Below are positions 44,697-53,136 of a stretch of DNA of 64,000 bases, piece by piece. Position 1 is the first letter of the stretch; the number at the start of each line of letters is the position of its first letter. This DNA is from Domibacillus sp. PGB-M46. GTDB taxonomy: Bacteria; Bacillota; Bacilli; Bacillales; Domibacillaceae. The notes beneath the pieces were generated by a model. That model did not search any database. It was not told the origin of the DNA and saw only the letters and a program-made list of their open reading frames with translations. A program made the translations under genes and the position numbers. The stretch covers positions 310,001 through 374,000 of the forward strand of contig NZ_JAKGCR010000001.1 in assembly GCF_022668875.1 (NCBI RefSeq). The letters are read 5' to 3'.

Positions 44697-44736
44697 AAAA
44701 ATAAAGGCACCTATAAAAGGCGCCTTTATTTTTTAT
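44697..44736 (-). terminator. Terminator of the LPXTG-sortase operon
   Basis: AAATAAAGGC and GCCTTTATTT form the stem, with T-rich tail on the minus strand. Confidence 0.82.
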
Positions 44737-45367
44737 ATTCATGGGTTTCCTTTAGTTCTCCGGTTACGATAAACCGCTTTGTACGATCGTCAGAATTATA
44801 GCAAGTGACGAGTGTGATGTTCGGTTCAATTGTATTCTCTATCACATCTGTCCTGCTTTCATGGACCACTTCTATTTTGGTGACGCTGTACGTATATTCA
44901 TACGTTAAATCTGTTACATAAATGAGATCGCCTTTTTTCACCTTCAAAACAGGGCTAAACAGGAGATCTTCCCGATTCATGTGATGCCCGGCAAGCGGAT
45001 AATTGCCAACGCCCATCCATTGATTTTCCCGCATCGTTGTGGCGCCGGCCATTAAATTTTCGTTCGTCGTCCCTTTTAAAATGGGCAAATCCATGTTTAC
45101 TGCAGGAATCCGGATTTGGCCGACAACCGATTCCTCGTCTGCTTTGGCTTCCTTTACGACTGTATCCATAACAGAAGGCGGTTCAATGGATTCCATATCG
45201 AACTCTGCAGGCTTCTTGTTGTTTTGCTCGATTTTTTCCGGTGTCAGTGATTGAGCCGTTACATGGCTCGATTTGGCTTCAAGCAGTTCATACTTTAAAA
45301 AAGGAGCCCCGATCAGCACAATCGCTGTCAGAATACAAAGCACGCCGATAACCTGTCTTATCTTCAC
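44726..45367 (-). CDS. srtA: Class A-type sortase
   Basis: A 213-residue membrane-anchored transpeptidase. After an N-terminal anchor (8-25) comes the sortase barrel with His128 (LAGHHM), Cys189 (TLVTCY) and Arg198 (KRFIVTGEL). NENLMAGATTMRENQWMGVG is the class A pattern seen in streptococcal SrtA. It would cleave LPXTG and attach the protein to peptidoglycan. The ATG overlaps the stop of the LPXTG protein gene by 4 bases, so the enzyme is made together with its presumed substrate. Confidence 0.92.
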   Translation of the reverse strand: MKIRQVIGVLCILTAIVLIGAPFLKYELLEAKSSHVTAQSLTPEKIEQNNKKPAEFDMESIEPPSVMDTVVKEAKADEESVVGQIRIPAVNMDLPILKGTTNENLMAGATTMRENQWMGVGNYPLAGHHMNREDLLFSPVLKVKKGDLIYVTDLTYEYTYSVTKIEVVHESRTDVIENTIEPNITLVTCYNSDDRTKRFIVTGELKETHEYKK

Positions 45368-46809
45368 GCACGTTTTCCTTTTCTCATTAGCAGCCAGGCC
45401 CCCGCTGCAAGCAGTACGCCGGCAAACAGATACAGAGCATCTGATTCATCTCCGGTTTGTGGAAGCGTTCCGGTTCCGGCTGCTTTTGTTTTTACAGAGG
45501 TTGTTGTGGAAGAAGCCTTCGCGATTTTTGTATTCTCCATTTCTACATCCACTGTTTCACCGCTTTTGATCGTGACATCTGTTTGGCCCGTTGAGCGAGT
45601 GTAACCATCTGGTGCATCCGTTTCTTCCAGTTTATAGCTTCCCGCTTTTAAACTTGTAAAAGAAGCAACTCCGTTGTCATCTGTCACAACCTTGGAAACG
45701 AGCTCCTTTTCCTCATCATAAAGAGAAAATTCCGCTCCCTTAAGCTCCGCCCCGGATGAAGCATCTGTCAGCGTAACCTTTAAGGCGCCATAAGCATTCA
45801 CGAGGCTGTTTTCCACTTTTTGTTCTACCGGTGTCTGACGGCCGATCGTCACTGTCCAGGACTCCGTCGGCAGCACGTAGTCACTGTCTGTTTTTGTTTG
45901 GGTCATTTTATAAGTGCCATAAGAAAGACCGGTTAGCGAAGCTTTTCCTTTCTCATCCGTCACCACTTTTTTTGAATAAAGGCCATTTTCCGTTTTGAGC
46001 TCAAATTCAGCTCCGGCAATCGGTACAGCCGTTCCTTTCTCAACAGCTGTAATGTTTAAAGCTCCCGTTAATCCTGTAGACTTTTCATGCATAATTTCTT
46101 TTGTCACAAGGACGGTGTTCAAATCCAGCTTCCAGGGCTCTAGCGGAACCGCATAGCCATCGGGTGCTGCTGTTTGAGTGACCGTGTATGTACCGAACGG
46201 CAGATTAGGCACCGATGCTTCCCCCGCTGAATTCGTTTTGAGTGAAGCAACTACTTTTCCTCCCTCGTTTACAATCGTGAACGAAGCACCAGCCAGCTTT
46301 TCTTTTGACTTGGCATCCAGCGCCACCATTTTGATGGCTCCTCCTGCTTCCTCCGTAATCGTAAAGGAAAGCTGTTCGCCGGTCGGAAAAGCTACACCGT
46401 AGGCGCCTATTTTCGCCAGCTTGTCTTCCTTGAATACAACTGGAACTTTAGCGGTTCCTTTTGCACCTGACTGTACATCTTCCTCCAGCACAGCGATAGC
46501 GGTATTGTCCGCGGCGTTCATCTTCAATGTTCCAACCGTTTCTCCAGACGATGTTTTCAGCGGCTCTTCCCCGTCCTTACTAATGTAAAAAGGAGTCGGC
46601 ACTTTGTACAGAGCAGGCTCTTCCCCACTGTACACCCAGTCAATTTGAAGGGTCATCGGCTCATTCAGTGCATAAACCGGTGTAGTGGTTCCATCTGTGT
46701 GTGCAACCGCGGATTTTGTATAAAAAGCCGTTTCTGCCGCGGCCTGAGCAGGCTGCATGATACCAATGACTACAAACAACGCCGTGAGCAGCATTAACCA
46801 TTTTTTCAT
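45364..46809 (-). CDS. LPXTG-anchored surface protein with SpaA/Cna-B-type repeats
   Basis: About 481 residues. A signal peptide (ending AQAAA) is followed by an N-terminal beta domain (about 30-165) and three prealbumin-like SpaA repeats (about 170-255, 260-345, 350-435), each with a KLAGASF, PIAGAEFEL or ELKGAEFSL start and a YTVTQTAAPDGY or YKLEETDAPDGY end. The C-terminus is a full sorting signal: LPQTGDESD, hydrophobic segment, MRKGKRA. Such repeats often form isopeptide bonds, as in pilin shafts and adhesins. ATG at 46809 has GGAGG 9 bases upstream. Confidence 0.92.
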   Translation of the reverse strand: MKKWLMLLTALFVVIGIMQPAQAAAETAFYTKSAVAHTDGTTTPVYALNEPMTLQIDWVYSGEEPALYKVPTPFYISKDGEEPLKTSSGETVGTLKMNAADNTAIAVLEEDVQSGAKGTAKVPVVFKEDKLAKIGAYGVAFPTGEQLSFTITEEAGGAIKMVALDAKSKEKLAGASFTIVNEGGKVVASLKTNSAGEASVPNLPFGTYTVTQTAAPDGYAVPLEPWKLDLNTVLVTKEIMHEKSTGLTGALNITAVEKGTAVPIAGAEFELKTENGLYSKKVVTDEKGKASLTGLSYGTYKMTQTKTDSDYVLPTESWTVTIGRQTPVEQKVENSLVNAYGALKVTLTDASSGAELKGAEFSLYDEEKELVSKVVTDDNGVASFTSLKAGSYKLEETDAPDGYTRSTGQTDVTIKSGETVDVEMENTKIAKASSTTTSVKTKAAGTGTLPQTGDESDALYLFAGVLLAAGAWLLMRKGKRA

Positions 46810-46895
46810 TTTTTCTGTCCTCCAGCTCTCTTCACTTGTTTTCACTAGACAATTTTACCATAAAAGAAAGCAAAAACCATGAACGATTTTTCAAA

Positions 46896-46930
46896 AAAAG
46901 GGTCTTACTATAAACAGTAAGACCCTTTTG
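46896..46930 (-). terminator. Terminator of the prohibitin-like gene
   Basis: AAAAGGGTCTTACT-ataaac-AGTAAGACCCTTTT. Confidence 0.92.
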
Positions 46931-46932
46931 GC

Positions 46933-47784
46933 TTATGGCTGGCTGGAGGCTGCTTCATCCAGCGGGATGGAAATTAACTGGTTTGATCCGGTTGCTTTCG
47001 GCATCACACCGTCCCATTTTTCAATCCATTTGTTTTGAATGACTTCCTGTGAAATGGACGCTTTAATAATTTGGTTGTACTCGGCAATACCCTGCGCTTC
47101 AATTTTCTTTTTCTGCGCTTCCGCTTCCGCTATTTTCAGCTCGATTTGTTTTCTTTCAAGCTCCTGGGCGGCTTCTACCCGTTTGTCAATCGCCGCCTGG
47201 GTGGATTTATCCGGCTTTGGTACACCTAATGTCATATTATCAACAACAAATCCTAAATCTTTAATATCTTCCGCAAACAGCGTTTGTACATTTACCGCCG
47301 CTTCCGATGACTTCTCCCCATATGTGTCAATAACCGAGTATTTGGCAATGCCTTTTCGGCCTGCATCCCATAAGCGCGTACGCAAATACGAATCTTCAAT
47401 CTGCTCTACTTCAATCGGGCCGAACTGGTTAAACACGTCTACTACTTTATCCGGCTGGATGCTGTAGTTGTAGGCAAAATCAACGGTTACGCTTTTGCCG
47501 TCAGATGTTGCTACTTGTATATCTTTATAGTTCACAGTCTGCATGCGGACCGGATAAATCGTCACTTTATCGAATAAGCCGACAACATGCCATCCCTGCC
47601 CTAGTGTATCCTCCTGCACACCGCCGTTCGGGCTGTACACAACCCCTACATAGCCATTTGGAATTTTTTCAATAAACATCGATAAAAGAGCTAAACCGAG
47701 AATAAGTGCTAAAGCAACAAGCGAACCACCCAATACCTTCCTACTTGGGCCCTTACTTCTCTTTTTCGGTGTCAGTTTCTCCAT
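46933..47784 (-). CDS. Prohibitin/SPFH-family membrane protein
   Basis: A 283-residue protein with one N-terminal membrane segment (about 17-38), an SPFH domain (about 45-220: IPNGYVGVVYSPNGGVQ, YPVRMQTVNYKDIQV) and a long Ala/Glu/Lys-rich coiled coil (about 205-250). Bacterial prohibitins form oligomeric membrane assemblies and scaffold other proteins. The start overlaps the end of a 54-residue single-span protein by 32 bases, suggesting that the two are made together. The basic N-terminus KLTPKKRSKGPSRK would stay cytoplasmic. Confidence 0.85.
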   Translation of the reverse strand: MEKLTPKKRSKGPSRKVLGGSLVALALILGLALLSMFIEKIPNGYVGVVYSPNGGVQEDTLGQGWHVVGLFDKVTIYPVRMQTVNYKDIQVATSDGKSVTVDFAYNYSIQPDKVVDVFNQFGPIEVEQIEDSYLRTRLWDAGRKGIAKYSVIDTYGEKSSEAAVNVQTLFAEDIKDLGFVVDNMTLGVPKPDKSTQAAIDKRVEAAQELERKQIELKIAEAEAQKKKIEAQGIAEYNQIIKASISQEVIQNKWIEKWDGVMPKATGSNQLISIPLDEAASSQP

Positions 47785-47917
47785 GTTCTTCCTCCTTTAA
47801 CCTGTTCTTTACTTTGTCTGCTGTTTCCCCGACTTTGTTAAACATGGGCGATAACATAAGCCAAATGCCTGCCCCAATCAGAAGAAGCACAATAATAGAT
47901 CCAATAAATACTTTCAT
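47753..47917 (-). CDS. Small single-span membrane protein coupled to prohibitin
   Basis: A 54-residue protein: MKVFIGSIIVLLLIGAGIWL forms a membrane segment and the remaining 34 residues are charged (NKVGETADKVKNRL, then an acidic tail ETDTEKEK). AGAGGTG lies 8 bases upstream of ATG. The reading frame overlaps the prohibitin gene start by 32 bases in another frame; the prohibitin ribosome binding site (AGGAGG) is inside it. I do not recognise the family. Overlap and order suggest a membrane partner or assembly helper. Confidence 0.72.
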   Translation of the reverse strand: MKVFIGSIIVLLLIGAGIWLMLSPMFNKVGETADKVKNRLKEEEHGETDTEKEK

Positions 47918-47996
47918 TTATCGATCACCTCTTTGTTTCTTTCTACGAACCGAAGAAGGAAATGGTTTCAAGTTTTTTTACAAACTTAATAATCTT

Positions 47997-48035
47997 TTAC
48001 ATAATTCACACAAATTTTCTACATTCACTTCATAC
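47997..48035 (+). promoter_or_regulatory. PhoP box of phoX-tatA-tatC
   Basis: TTTACA-N5-CACACA-N5-TCTACA-N5-TTCATA: four half-sites close to TTHACA, all 11 bases apart, 54-92 bases ahead of phoX. This is the spacing of a B. subtilis-type Pho box. Confidence 0.8.
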
Positions 48036-48088
48036 TTTTTTACTACCATAACTCTGGGGAACAAAAATACATAAAGGTGGGTTCAGGT

Positions 48089-49732
48089 ATGTCGCAAGAC
48101 TTAAACAGACGAAAATTTTTAACATATGTTGGTACAGGGGTTACCGCTTTAACCGTTGCATCTGCCGGATTGGGTGCATTCGCGCCGAAAACACAGGCAG
48201 AAGGGACAAAAGCAGCTTCTCATTTGTTCGGACGCAAGAAAAAAGTGTCGGGCGTAAAGTTCACACCAATTGAAGCATCCGGAAAAGACGAGCTTGTTCT
48301 GCCACGCGGCTATAAATACGATGTAATTGCATCTTACGGAGACGTTATTAATAAATCTGGCGATACATTCGGCTACAACAATGACTTTACCGTGTTTTTC
48401 CCAATCAACAACTCAAATCAGCACGGACTTTTATGGGTTAACCATGAATACATAAGTGATCTGTGGGTAACAGGTGCTCCGGTAAACGGCAAATATTCTG
48501 CTTCCCAAATTCAAAAGCTTTTATATAACCAAGGCGGTTCCATTATTGAAATTCGCCAGGATGAAGACGGCGTCTGGAAAATGGATACGTCATCAAAATA
48601 TGCCCGCCGGATTTCCGGATTGACACCATTCCGTTTAACAGGCCCTGCCCGCGGATCAAAAGCAGTTGGCGGTGTAGACATTGTCCAGGGCACATTTGCA
48701 AACTGCTCCGGCGGAAAAACACTTTGGAACACGGTTTTGTCTGCAGAAGAAAACTATGAATCCACGTCAGAGGCCGCTTCTTTAAATGAAACGCATTACG
48801 GCTGGATCCTTGAGGTAGACCCATTTGATCCAAACTTCGCACCGCGCAAGCATACTGCGCTTGGCCGTTTCCACCATGAAAACGCGGCAATGGGCTTAAC
48901 AAATGACGGACGTATCGTCGTTTATATGGGTGACGACAAACAAGATGCGTGTGTATACAAATTCATTAGTAAAAACAAATATGTTGAATCTCGCAAGCAA
49001 GCAAATTCTGACTTGCTTGAAGAAGGTACACTGTATGCAGCAAACCTGGGCAAAGGAACTTGGGTTGCTTTAACCATTGAAGCAGTCCGGGCGGCTGCAA
49101 AAGGAAATGCAGATATTCTTGCTAAATTCCAGACGCAGGCTGACGTCCTCGTTCATGCTCATGATGCAGCGATCCTTTTGGGAGCAACACCTACAGACCG
49201 TCCAGAAGATGTGGAAATCAGCCCGTTTGACAAGTCTGTATTTATTGCACACACAAACAATGCAAAACACGGCAATATTCATGGTCACATTACCCGTTTC
49301 CTTGAAACAAACGATGATCTTGGTTCATTGACATTCGACTTTGAAATTTTCGCTTGCGGTGGACGCCAGAGCGGGTTCAGCGCGCCAGATAACTTAACAT
49401 TCGACAGCGAAGGCAACCTTTGGACTGTAACAGATATGTCTTCAGGTTCAATGAACAAAGGTGTTTTTGAAACATTTAAAAATAACGGCGTCTTCGTTAT
49501 TCCAACAAGCGGGGCAGCAATGGGCGAAGCCTACCAGTTTGCATCCGCGCCAATTGACGCAGAATTAACAGGGCCTTGCTTTACAGACGATGAAACAACG
49601 CTGTTCCTTGCTGTTCAGCACCCAGGCGAAGAAACAGAAGACATCAACAATCCAACGAGCATGTGGCCACACCGTAAAGGCGATAACCAGCCGCGCCCAT
49701 CTGTTGTCGCGATTACTGGATTTAAATATTAA
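48089..49732 (+). CDS. phoX: PhoX-family phosphatase, Tat-exported
   Basis: A 547-residue secreted phosphatase. The N-terminus NRRKFLTYVGTG is a twin-arginine signal followed by a hydrophobic stretch and the cleavage region KTQAEG. The rest matches PhoX-type alkaline phosphatases (DUF839): WVNHEYISD, SAEENYES, LGRFHHENAAM and DNLTFDSEGNLWTVTD supply Ca/Fe ligands. ATG at 48089 has AAGGTGG at 8-9 bases. tatA follows 12 bases after the stop, so the enzyme travels with its own translocase genes. The Pho box upstream indicates induction by phosphate starvation. Confidence 0.92.
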   Translation: MSQDLNRRKFLTYVGTGVTALTVASAGLGAFAPKTQAEGTKAASHLFGRKKKVSGVKFTPIEASGKDELVLPRGYKYDVIASYGDVINKSGDTFGYNNDFTVFFPINNSNQHGLLWVNHEYISDLWVTGAPVNGKYSASQIQKLLYNQGGSIIEIRQDEDGVWKMDTSSKYARRISGLTPFRLTGPARGSKAVGGVDIVQGTFANCSGGKTLWNTVLSAEENYESTSEAASLNETHYGWILEVDPFDPNFAPRKHTALGRFHHENAAMGLTNDGRIVVYMGDDKQDACVYKFISKNKYVESRKQANSDLLEEGTLYAANLGKGTWVALTIEAVRAAAKGNADILAKFQTQADVLVHAHDAAILLGATPTDRPEDVEISPFDKSVFIAHTNNAKHGNIHGHITRFLETNDDLGSLTFDFEIFACGGRQSGFSAPDNLTFDSEGNLWTVTDMSSGSMNKGVFETFKNNGVFVIPTSGAAMGEAYQFASAPIDAELTGPCFTDDETTLFLAVQHPGEETEDINNPTSMWPHRKGDNQPRPSVVAITGFKY

Positions 49733-49744
49733 GGAGGATGTTTT

Positions 49745-49939
49745 ATGCTGCAAAATATCGGAGTACCCGGATTAATTTTAATCCTTGTCATCGCATTAAT
49801 TATTTTCGGACCGTCTAAGCTCCCGGAAATTGGCCGTGCATTCGGCTCGACGCTGAAAGAATTTAAAAAGTCTACCCGTGAACTTGTCTCGGATGACGAA
49901 GAAAAAACGGAAAAGAAAAAAGAAAAAACATTGGTTTAA
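49745..49939 (+). CDS. tatA: Twin-arginine translocase pore subunit TatA
   Basis: A 64-residue protein with one N-terminal membrane segment ([13 protein letters not shown]), the invariant hinge [14 protein letters not shown] and an amphipathic helix with a charged tail. AAGGAGG lies 9 bases upstream and overlaps the phoX stop codon. It oligomerises to let folded Tat substrates cross the membrane. Its place between phoX and tatC mirrors phoD-tatAd-tatCd of B. subtilis. Confidence 0.95.
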   Translation: MLQNIGVPGLILILVIALIIFGPSKLPEIGRAFGSTLKEFKKSTRELVSDDEEKTEKKKEKTLV

Positions 49940-49948
49940 CCATTTCGG

Positions 49949-49980
49949 CTGTCCCCGCCTGCTGCGGGGCGGCTTTTTTT
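49949..49980 (+). terminator. Intra-operon hairpin between tatA and tatC
   Basis: CCCCGC-ctgct-GCGGGG with flanking GGCTGT/GCGGCT pairing and a 7-base T run, just ahead of the tatC ribosome binding site. It looks like a partial terminator that would lower TatC relative to TatA, matching the excess of TatA in Tat complexes. Confidence 0.7.
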
Positions 49981-49992
49981 GGAGGTCCTATC

Positions 49993-50712
49993 GTGGAAAA
50001 TCAAAATATGAAAGCACTTGAGCATTTTGAAGAAATGCGCAAAAGGCTTATTATTACTGTTGCCGCCTTTCTCGTTTTTTTCATTGTATCCTTTACATTT
50101 GTTCAGGACATTTACGCGTACATTGTAAAAGATCTCCCGTTTAAGCTTGCGCTGCTCGGTCCCAGTGACATCATTATGGTGTATGTGATGATCGCAGCCG
50201 TTATAGCCGGTGCAGCAACCATACCGGTCGCAGCCCATCAAACATGGCTGTTTGTCCGGCCTGCACTTTCACCAATCGAGAGAAAAGTAACCGTTACTTA
50301 TGTTCCGGCACTGTTTTTCTTGTTTATAGCCGGCCTGTCGTTCGGTTATTTCGTTTTGTTTCCTATTGTCCTGTCGTTTTTAATGTCACTGTCAGGCGAC
50401 TTGTTTGCCACTTTTTTTACAACTGAAAAATATTTTAAATTTCTGCTTCATATGACATTGCCATTTGGCGTTTTATTTGAAATGCCAGTCGTTATGATGT
50501 TTTTAACAAGTCTGGGCATTTTAAATCCATATAACCTGCAAAAAACACGCAAGTTTGCGTACTTTGCCCTGATTGTCGTCTCGATTTTAATTACACCGCC
50601 TGACTTTTTATCAGACGTCCTGGTTATTATTCCGCTTATCCTGCTGTATGAGGTGAGTGTGTCCCTGTCTAAAATGGTCTATAAGCGAAAACTAGCCGCA
50701 GCCGCAAACTAA
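49993..50712 (+). CDS. tatC: Twin-arginine translocase subunit TatC
   Basis: A 239-residue protein with six membrane segments. The cytoplasmic N-terminus MKALEHFEEMRKRLIITV holds the HFEELR-type signal-peptide contact, and the conserved LPFGVLFEMPVV segment with its Glu is present. TatC recognises the twin-arginine signal. GTG start with GGAGGTC upstream, 53 bases after tatA and behind an intervening hairpin. Confidence 0.95.
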   Translation: MENQNMKALEHFEEMRKRLIITVAAFLVFFIVSFTFVQDIYAYIVKDLPFKLALLGPSDIIMVYVMIAAVIAGAATIPVAAHQTWLFVRPALSPIERKVTVTYVPALFFLFIAGLSFGYFVLFPIVLSFLMSLSGDLFATFFTTEKYFKFLLHMTLPFGVLFEMPVVMMFLTSLGILNPYNLQKTRKFAYFALIVVSILITPPDFLSDVLVIIPLILLYEVSVSLSKMVYKRKLAAAAN

Positions 50713-50805
50713 ACCGGCGCGGCTCTTTTTGTGACTATTCTCCGCTTCTGATAAGCAGCACTCCCTTCCCATTAACTAAATTTTATGCTTTTTTTTGTTC
50801 ATCTG

Positions 50806-50811
50806 TATAAT
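50806..50811 (+). promoter_or_regulatory. -10 box upstream of the SinR-like gene
   Basis: TGTATAATTG, TATAAT at 50806-50811, with no good -35; 62 bases upstream of the start. Confidence 0.45.
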
Positions 50812-50872
50812 TGAAGCGAATTCTTTGATACTATTTAAAAATAAAGAGGAAAACACGAATAAGGGTGATAGG

Positions 50873-51202
50873 ATGTCGATTGGAGAACGTATCCGAAAGT
50901 TACGCATGGAAAAAAAGCTTTCCCTGACCGAACTGGCCTTGCGGGCAGCCGTAGCAAAGTCATATCTTTCTTCGGTAGAGCGGGGCTTGCAGATGAATCC
51001 CTCTATCCAATTTTTGTCGAAAATTGCGGCAGTTCTGGACGTATCAGTGGAGTCTCTGATTACTGAGCCGCACCAGTCCTCTGTGTCGATCGATGCGGAG
51101 TGGGTACACCTGGCGAAAGAAGCAATGGAATCGGGCATCAGCAAAGAGCAGTTCCGGGAATTCTTAGAATTTCAAAAGTGGAAAAAACAAGCGGATGAAT
51201 AA
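50873..51202 (+). CDS. sinR: SinR-like transcriptional regulator
   Basis: A 109-residue protein with an Xre-type helix-turn-helix (about 5-60: LSLTELALRAAVAKSYLSSV, ERGLQMNPSIQFL) and a C-terminal SinR/SinI interaction helix pair (WVHLAKEAMESGISKEQFREF). Both halves match B. subtilis SinR closely, the master repressor of biofilm matrix genes. ATG at 50873 is chosen over upstream starts because it begins the HTH and has AAGGGTGA ahead. A sinI homologue is not adjacent, but one lies 4.4 kb away (55283). Confidence 0.85.
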   Translation: MSIGERIRKLRMEKKLSLTELALRAAVAKSYLSSVERGLQMNPSIQFLSKIAAVLDVSVESLITEPHQSSVSIDAEWVHLAKEAMESGISKEQFREFLEFQKWKKQADE

Positions 51203-51240
51203 ATAAAAGCAGCGGTTCAGAGACCCGCTGCTTTTTATTT
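51203..51240. terminator. Bidirectional terminator
   Basis: AAATAAAAGCAGCGG and CCGCTGCTTTTTATTT between convergent sinR and yqxD. Confidence 0.88.
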
Positions 51241-51681
51241 GCTCATAATACGCTGGAGAAGAAGAGCTAGTCCGTTCGAAAAGCGTTCATTGTCTTTTTC
51301 CTGTCTTTTCGAAGGACCTTTTAACCGCCCGCCCGCCTGGCGGATTTTTTTCGCTGTATGGCGGCTGAGCAGAAGCTGATCGATATTCTCCGGCGTGTAT
51401 TCACGTCCATTCTGGTCAATCGCATATCCTTGGCGGGCCAGCACCATAGCAGCCAGGCCATAATCCTGTGTGACCACCACATCTCCTTTTTGAACCCGGT
51501 TCACCAGCACAAAATCAACCGCGTCCGCTCCCTTTGAAACGATAATCGTTTCTGCGCCAGGCCGGGTCATTTCATGAGAAGTGTCACAAATCAACACAAC
51601 CGGCAGGCCATATTCATTTGCAGCCTGGCAGGCCCGGTCTACAACTGGACAGCCGTCTGCATCAATTAACAAGGCTGGCAT
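51235..51681 (-). CDS. yqxD: YaiI/YqxD family protein (UPF0178)
   Basis: A 148-residue protein of the DUF188 family with a PIN-like fold: LLIDADGCPVVDRA, LICDTSHEM, DFVLVNRVQKGDVVVTQDYGLA and RHTAKKIRQAGGRLKGP are the family signatures, carrying conserved acidic residues. A nuclease role has been suggested from the fold but not shown. ATG at 51681 has GAGGA 8 bases upstream; it overlaps the end of the M48-ankyrin gene by 20 bases, so the two are co-transcribed. Confidence 0.92.
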   Translation of the reverse strand: MPALLIDADGCPVVDRACQAANEYGLPVVLICDTSHEMTRPGAETIIVSKGADAVDFVLVNRVQKGDVVVTQDYGLAAMVLARQGYAIDQNGREYTPENIDQLLLSRHTAKKIRQAGGRLKGPSKRQEKDNERFSNGLALLLQRIMSK

Positions 51682-52987
51682 CCGGCTTTTCCTCGTCAAA
51701 GATTGTTAAGAAGACGTCGTTTTCATCACTTTCCGCTACTTCCCGCACTGTGTCTCCATACATGTCTTCCTGGTTTGGATCTGCTCCATATCGGATCAGC
51801 AGGCGGGCCATGTCGGAATCCCCCATACTATAAGCGTTCCAAAGCGGTGTATAAGCTGCATTATCCTCTGTAGTCGGGTCTGCCCCTGCTTCCAAAAGCA
51901 TTTCAGCCGTCTCAAGCTGTCCGTTGCCAGTCGCATAATGAAGCGCTGTTTCACCGTTACTGTTTAATGCATGAATGTCTGCCCCTTCGTCGATCAGGCG
52001 CTCGAGAGAAGAGGTATCCCCTGACAGGGCTGCAAGCATCACATCCGTCTCACCCGTCACTTCTCCATCTGCTGCTATATCTTCTTCCATAAGGGCTTCT
52101 TCTGCCAGATCGGAAAACCAGCTGGATGTATCGATTTTCTCAACCGCATACGCTCCTCCAGCCGCTAAAGCAATACTGGCAGCTGTAAGCACACCAACAC
52201 CCACAATAATTTTTCCTTTTGGGGTACGGTAATCCGTTGCTGTCGGCAGGCGCAAAAACTGGCCGACCTGCTGGATTCGCTTCGGCAGTGCCGGATGCGT
52301 GGAAAGCTTCTCGGCCAGCCAGACGAATGGATTTGTTTCCTGTTTGATTTGTTTCACGTACGCTTCTTCATTGACTTCAGTGTACAATATTTTTCCAACG
52401 CCTAAAATCGTTAAGGCGCGCTTGGCAGCTTCACCATCTTCAATAAAATGGGCAGCATAGCGGTCACACGTATATTCCGCTGCACGCGAGTAGGCATTGC
52501 TTAAAAATGGAACCCACGCAGCCGGCAGTGTCAGCCAGCTTTTCCACAAATGGCGCCGTTTAATATGAGCCAGCTCATGTGCAACGATGAAGTCCAGCTC
52601 TTTTTCTCCCTGCTGGCGGGCCAATTCAAACACTTCTGAATAAAGGACAACAACGTCCCTGCCGAAAAAGCGTGTGGCAAAGGCATTTAACGCTCCTTCC
52701 GACTGGATAATATACACATCGGGAGTTCTTGGCACCCGCATCTCAAGCGACAATGCATCAATTCGCTCGTATACGTCGGGAAATTGCTCTTTGCTTACTT
52801 TTACGCCATTCCCCCGAATAGAACCGATCATTACAGCGTGAAAAAATAAAGACAGTAAAAACAAGCCGGCCGCAATCGGGATGAGGACCAGGGAAAAAAA
52901 TAATGCCACATAAAATCCTATACTCACCAGGCAGCATATAATAAAGTAAAGAGTTTCTTTCGGATACACTAAATTACGATTTTCCAA
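51662..52987 (-). CDS. Membrane M48 metalloprotease fused to ankyrin repeats
   Basis: About 441 residues. Two N-terminal membrane segments (about 12-55) precede the M48 catalytic domain with zinc motif HELAH (FIVAHELAHIKRRH) and a third ligand Glu in AAEYTCDRYAA. A third membrane segment (about 265-285) leads to three ankyrin repeats (about 315-425: ALSGDTSSLERLIDEGADI, NGETALHYATGNGQLETAEM, YTPLWNAYSMGDSDMARLL). TTG at 52987 has AAGGAG 8 bases upstream. HtpX-like proteases act in membrane protein quality control; the ankyrin tail is an unusual addition. Confidence 0.85.
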   Translation of the reverse strand: MENRNLVYPKETLYFIICCLVSIGFYVALFFSLVLIPIAAGLFLLSLFFHAVMIGSIRGNGVKVSKEQFPDVYERIDALSLEMRVPRTPDVYIIQSEGALNAFATRFFGRDVVVLYSEVFELARQQGEKELDFIVAHELAHIKRRHLWKSWLTLPAAWVPFLSNAYSRAAEYTCDRYAAHFIEDGEAAKRALTILGVGKILYTEVNEEAYVKQIKQETNPFVWLAEKLSTHPALPKRIQQVGQFLRLPTATDYRTPKGKIIVGVGVLTAASIALAAGGAYAVEKIDTSSWFSDLAEEALMEEDIAADGEVTGETDVMLAALSGDTSSLERLIDEGADIHALNSNGETALHYATGNGQLETAEMLLEAGADPTTEDNAAYTPLWNAYSMGDSDMARLLIRYGADPNQEDMYGDTVREVAESDENDVFLTIFDEEKPDASLVN

Positions 52988-53136
52988 TCCACATTCTCCT
53001 TTTGATTTTTCTTTCATGCCTTCCAACATACGACACATTTTCACAAGGGTCAAGATGAAAAAATGGCTTATTTTTCAAACAACATGAAACTTTTTGCATG
53101 GCTATACGTAGAAAAAAGAAGAAAGGTGGAATCCCG

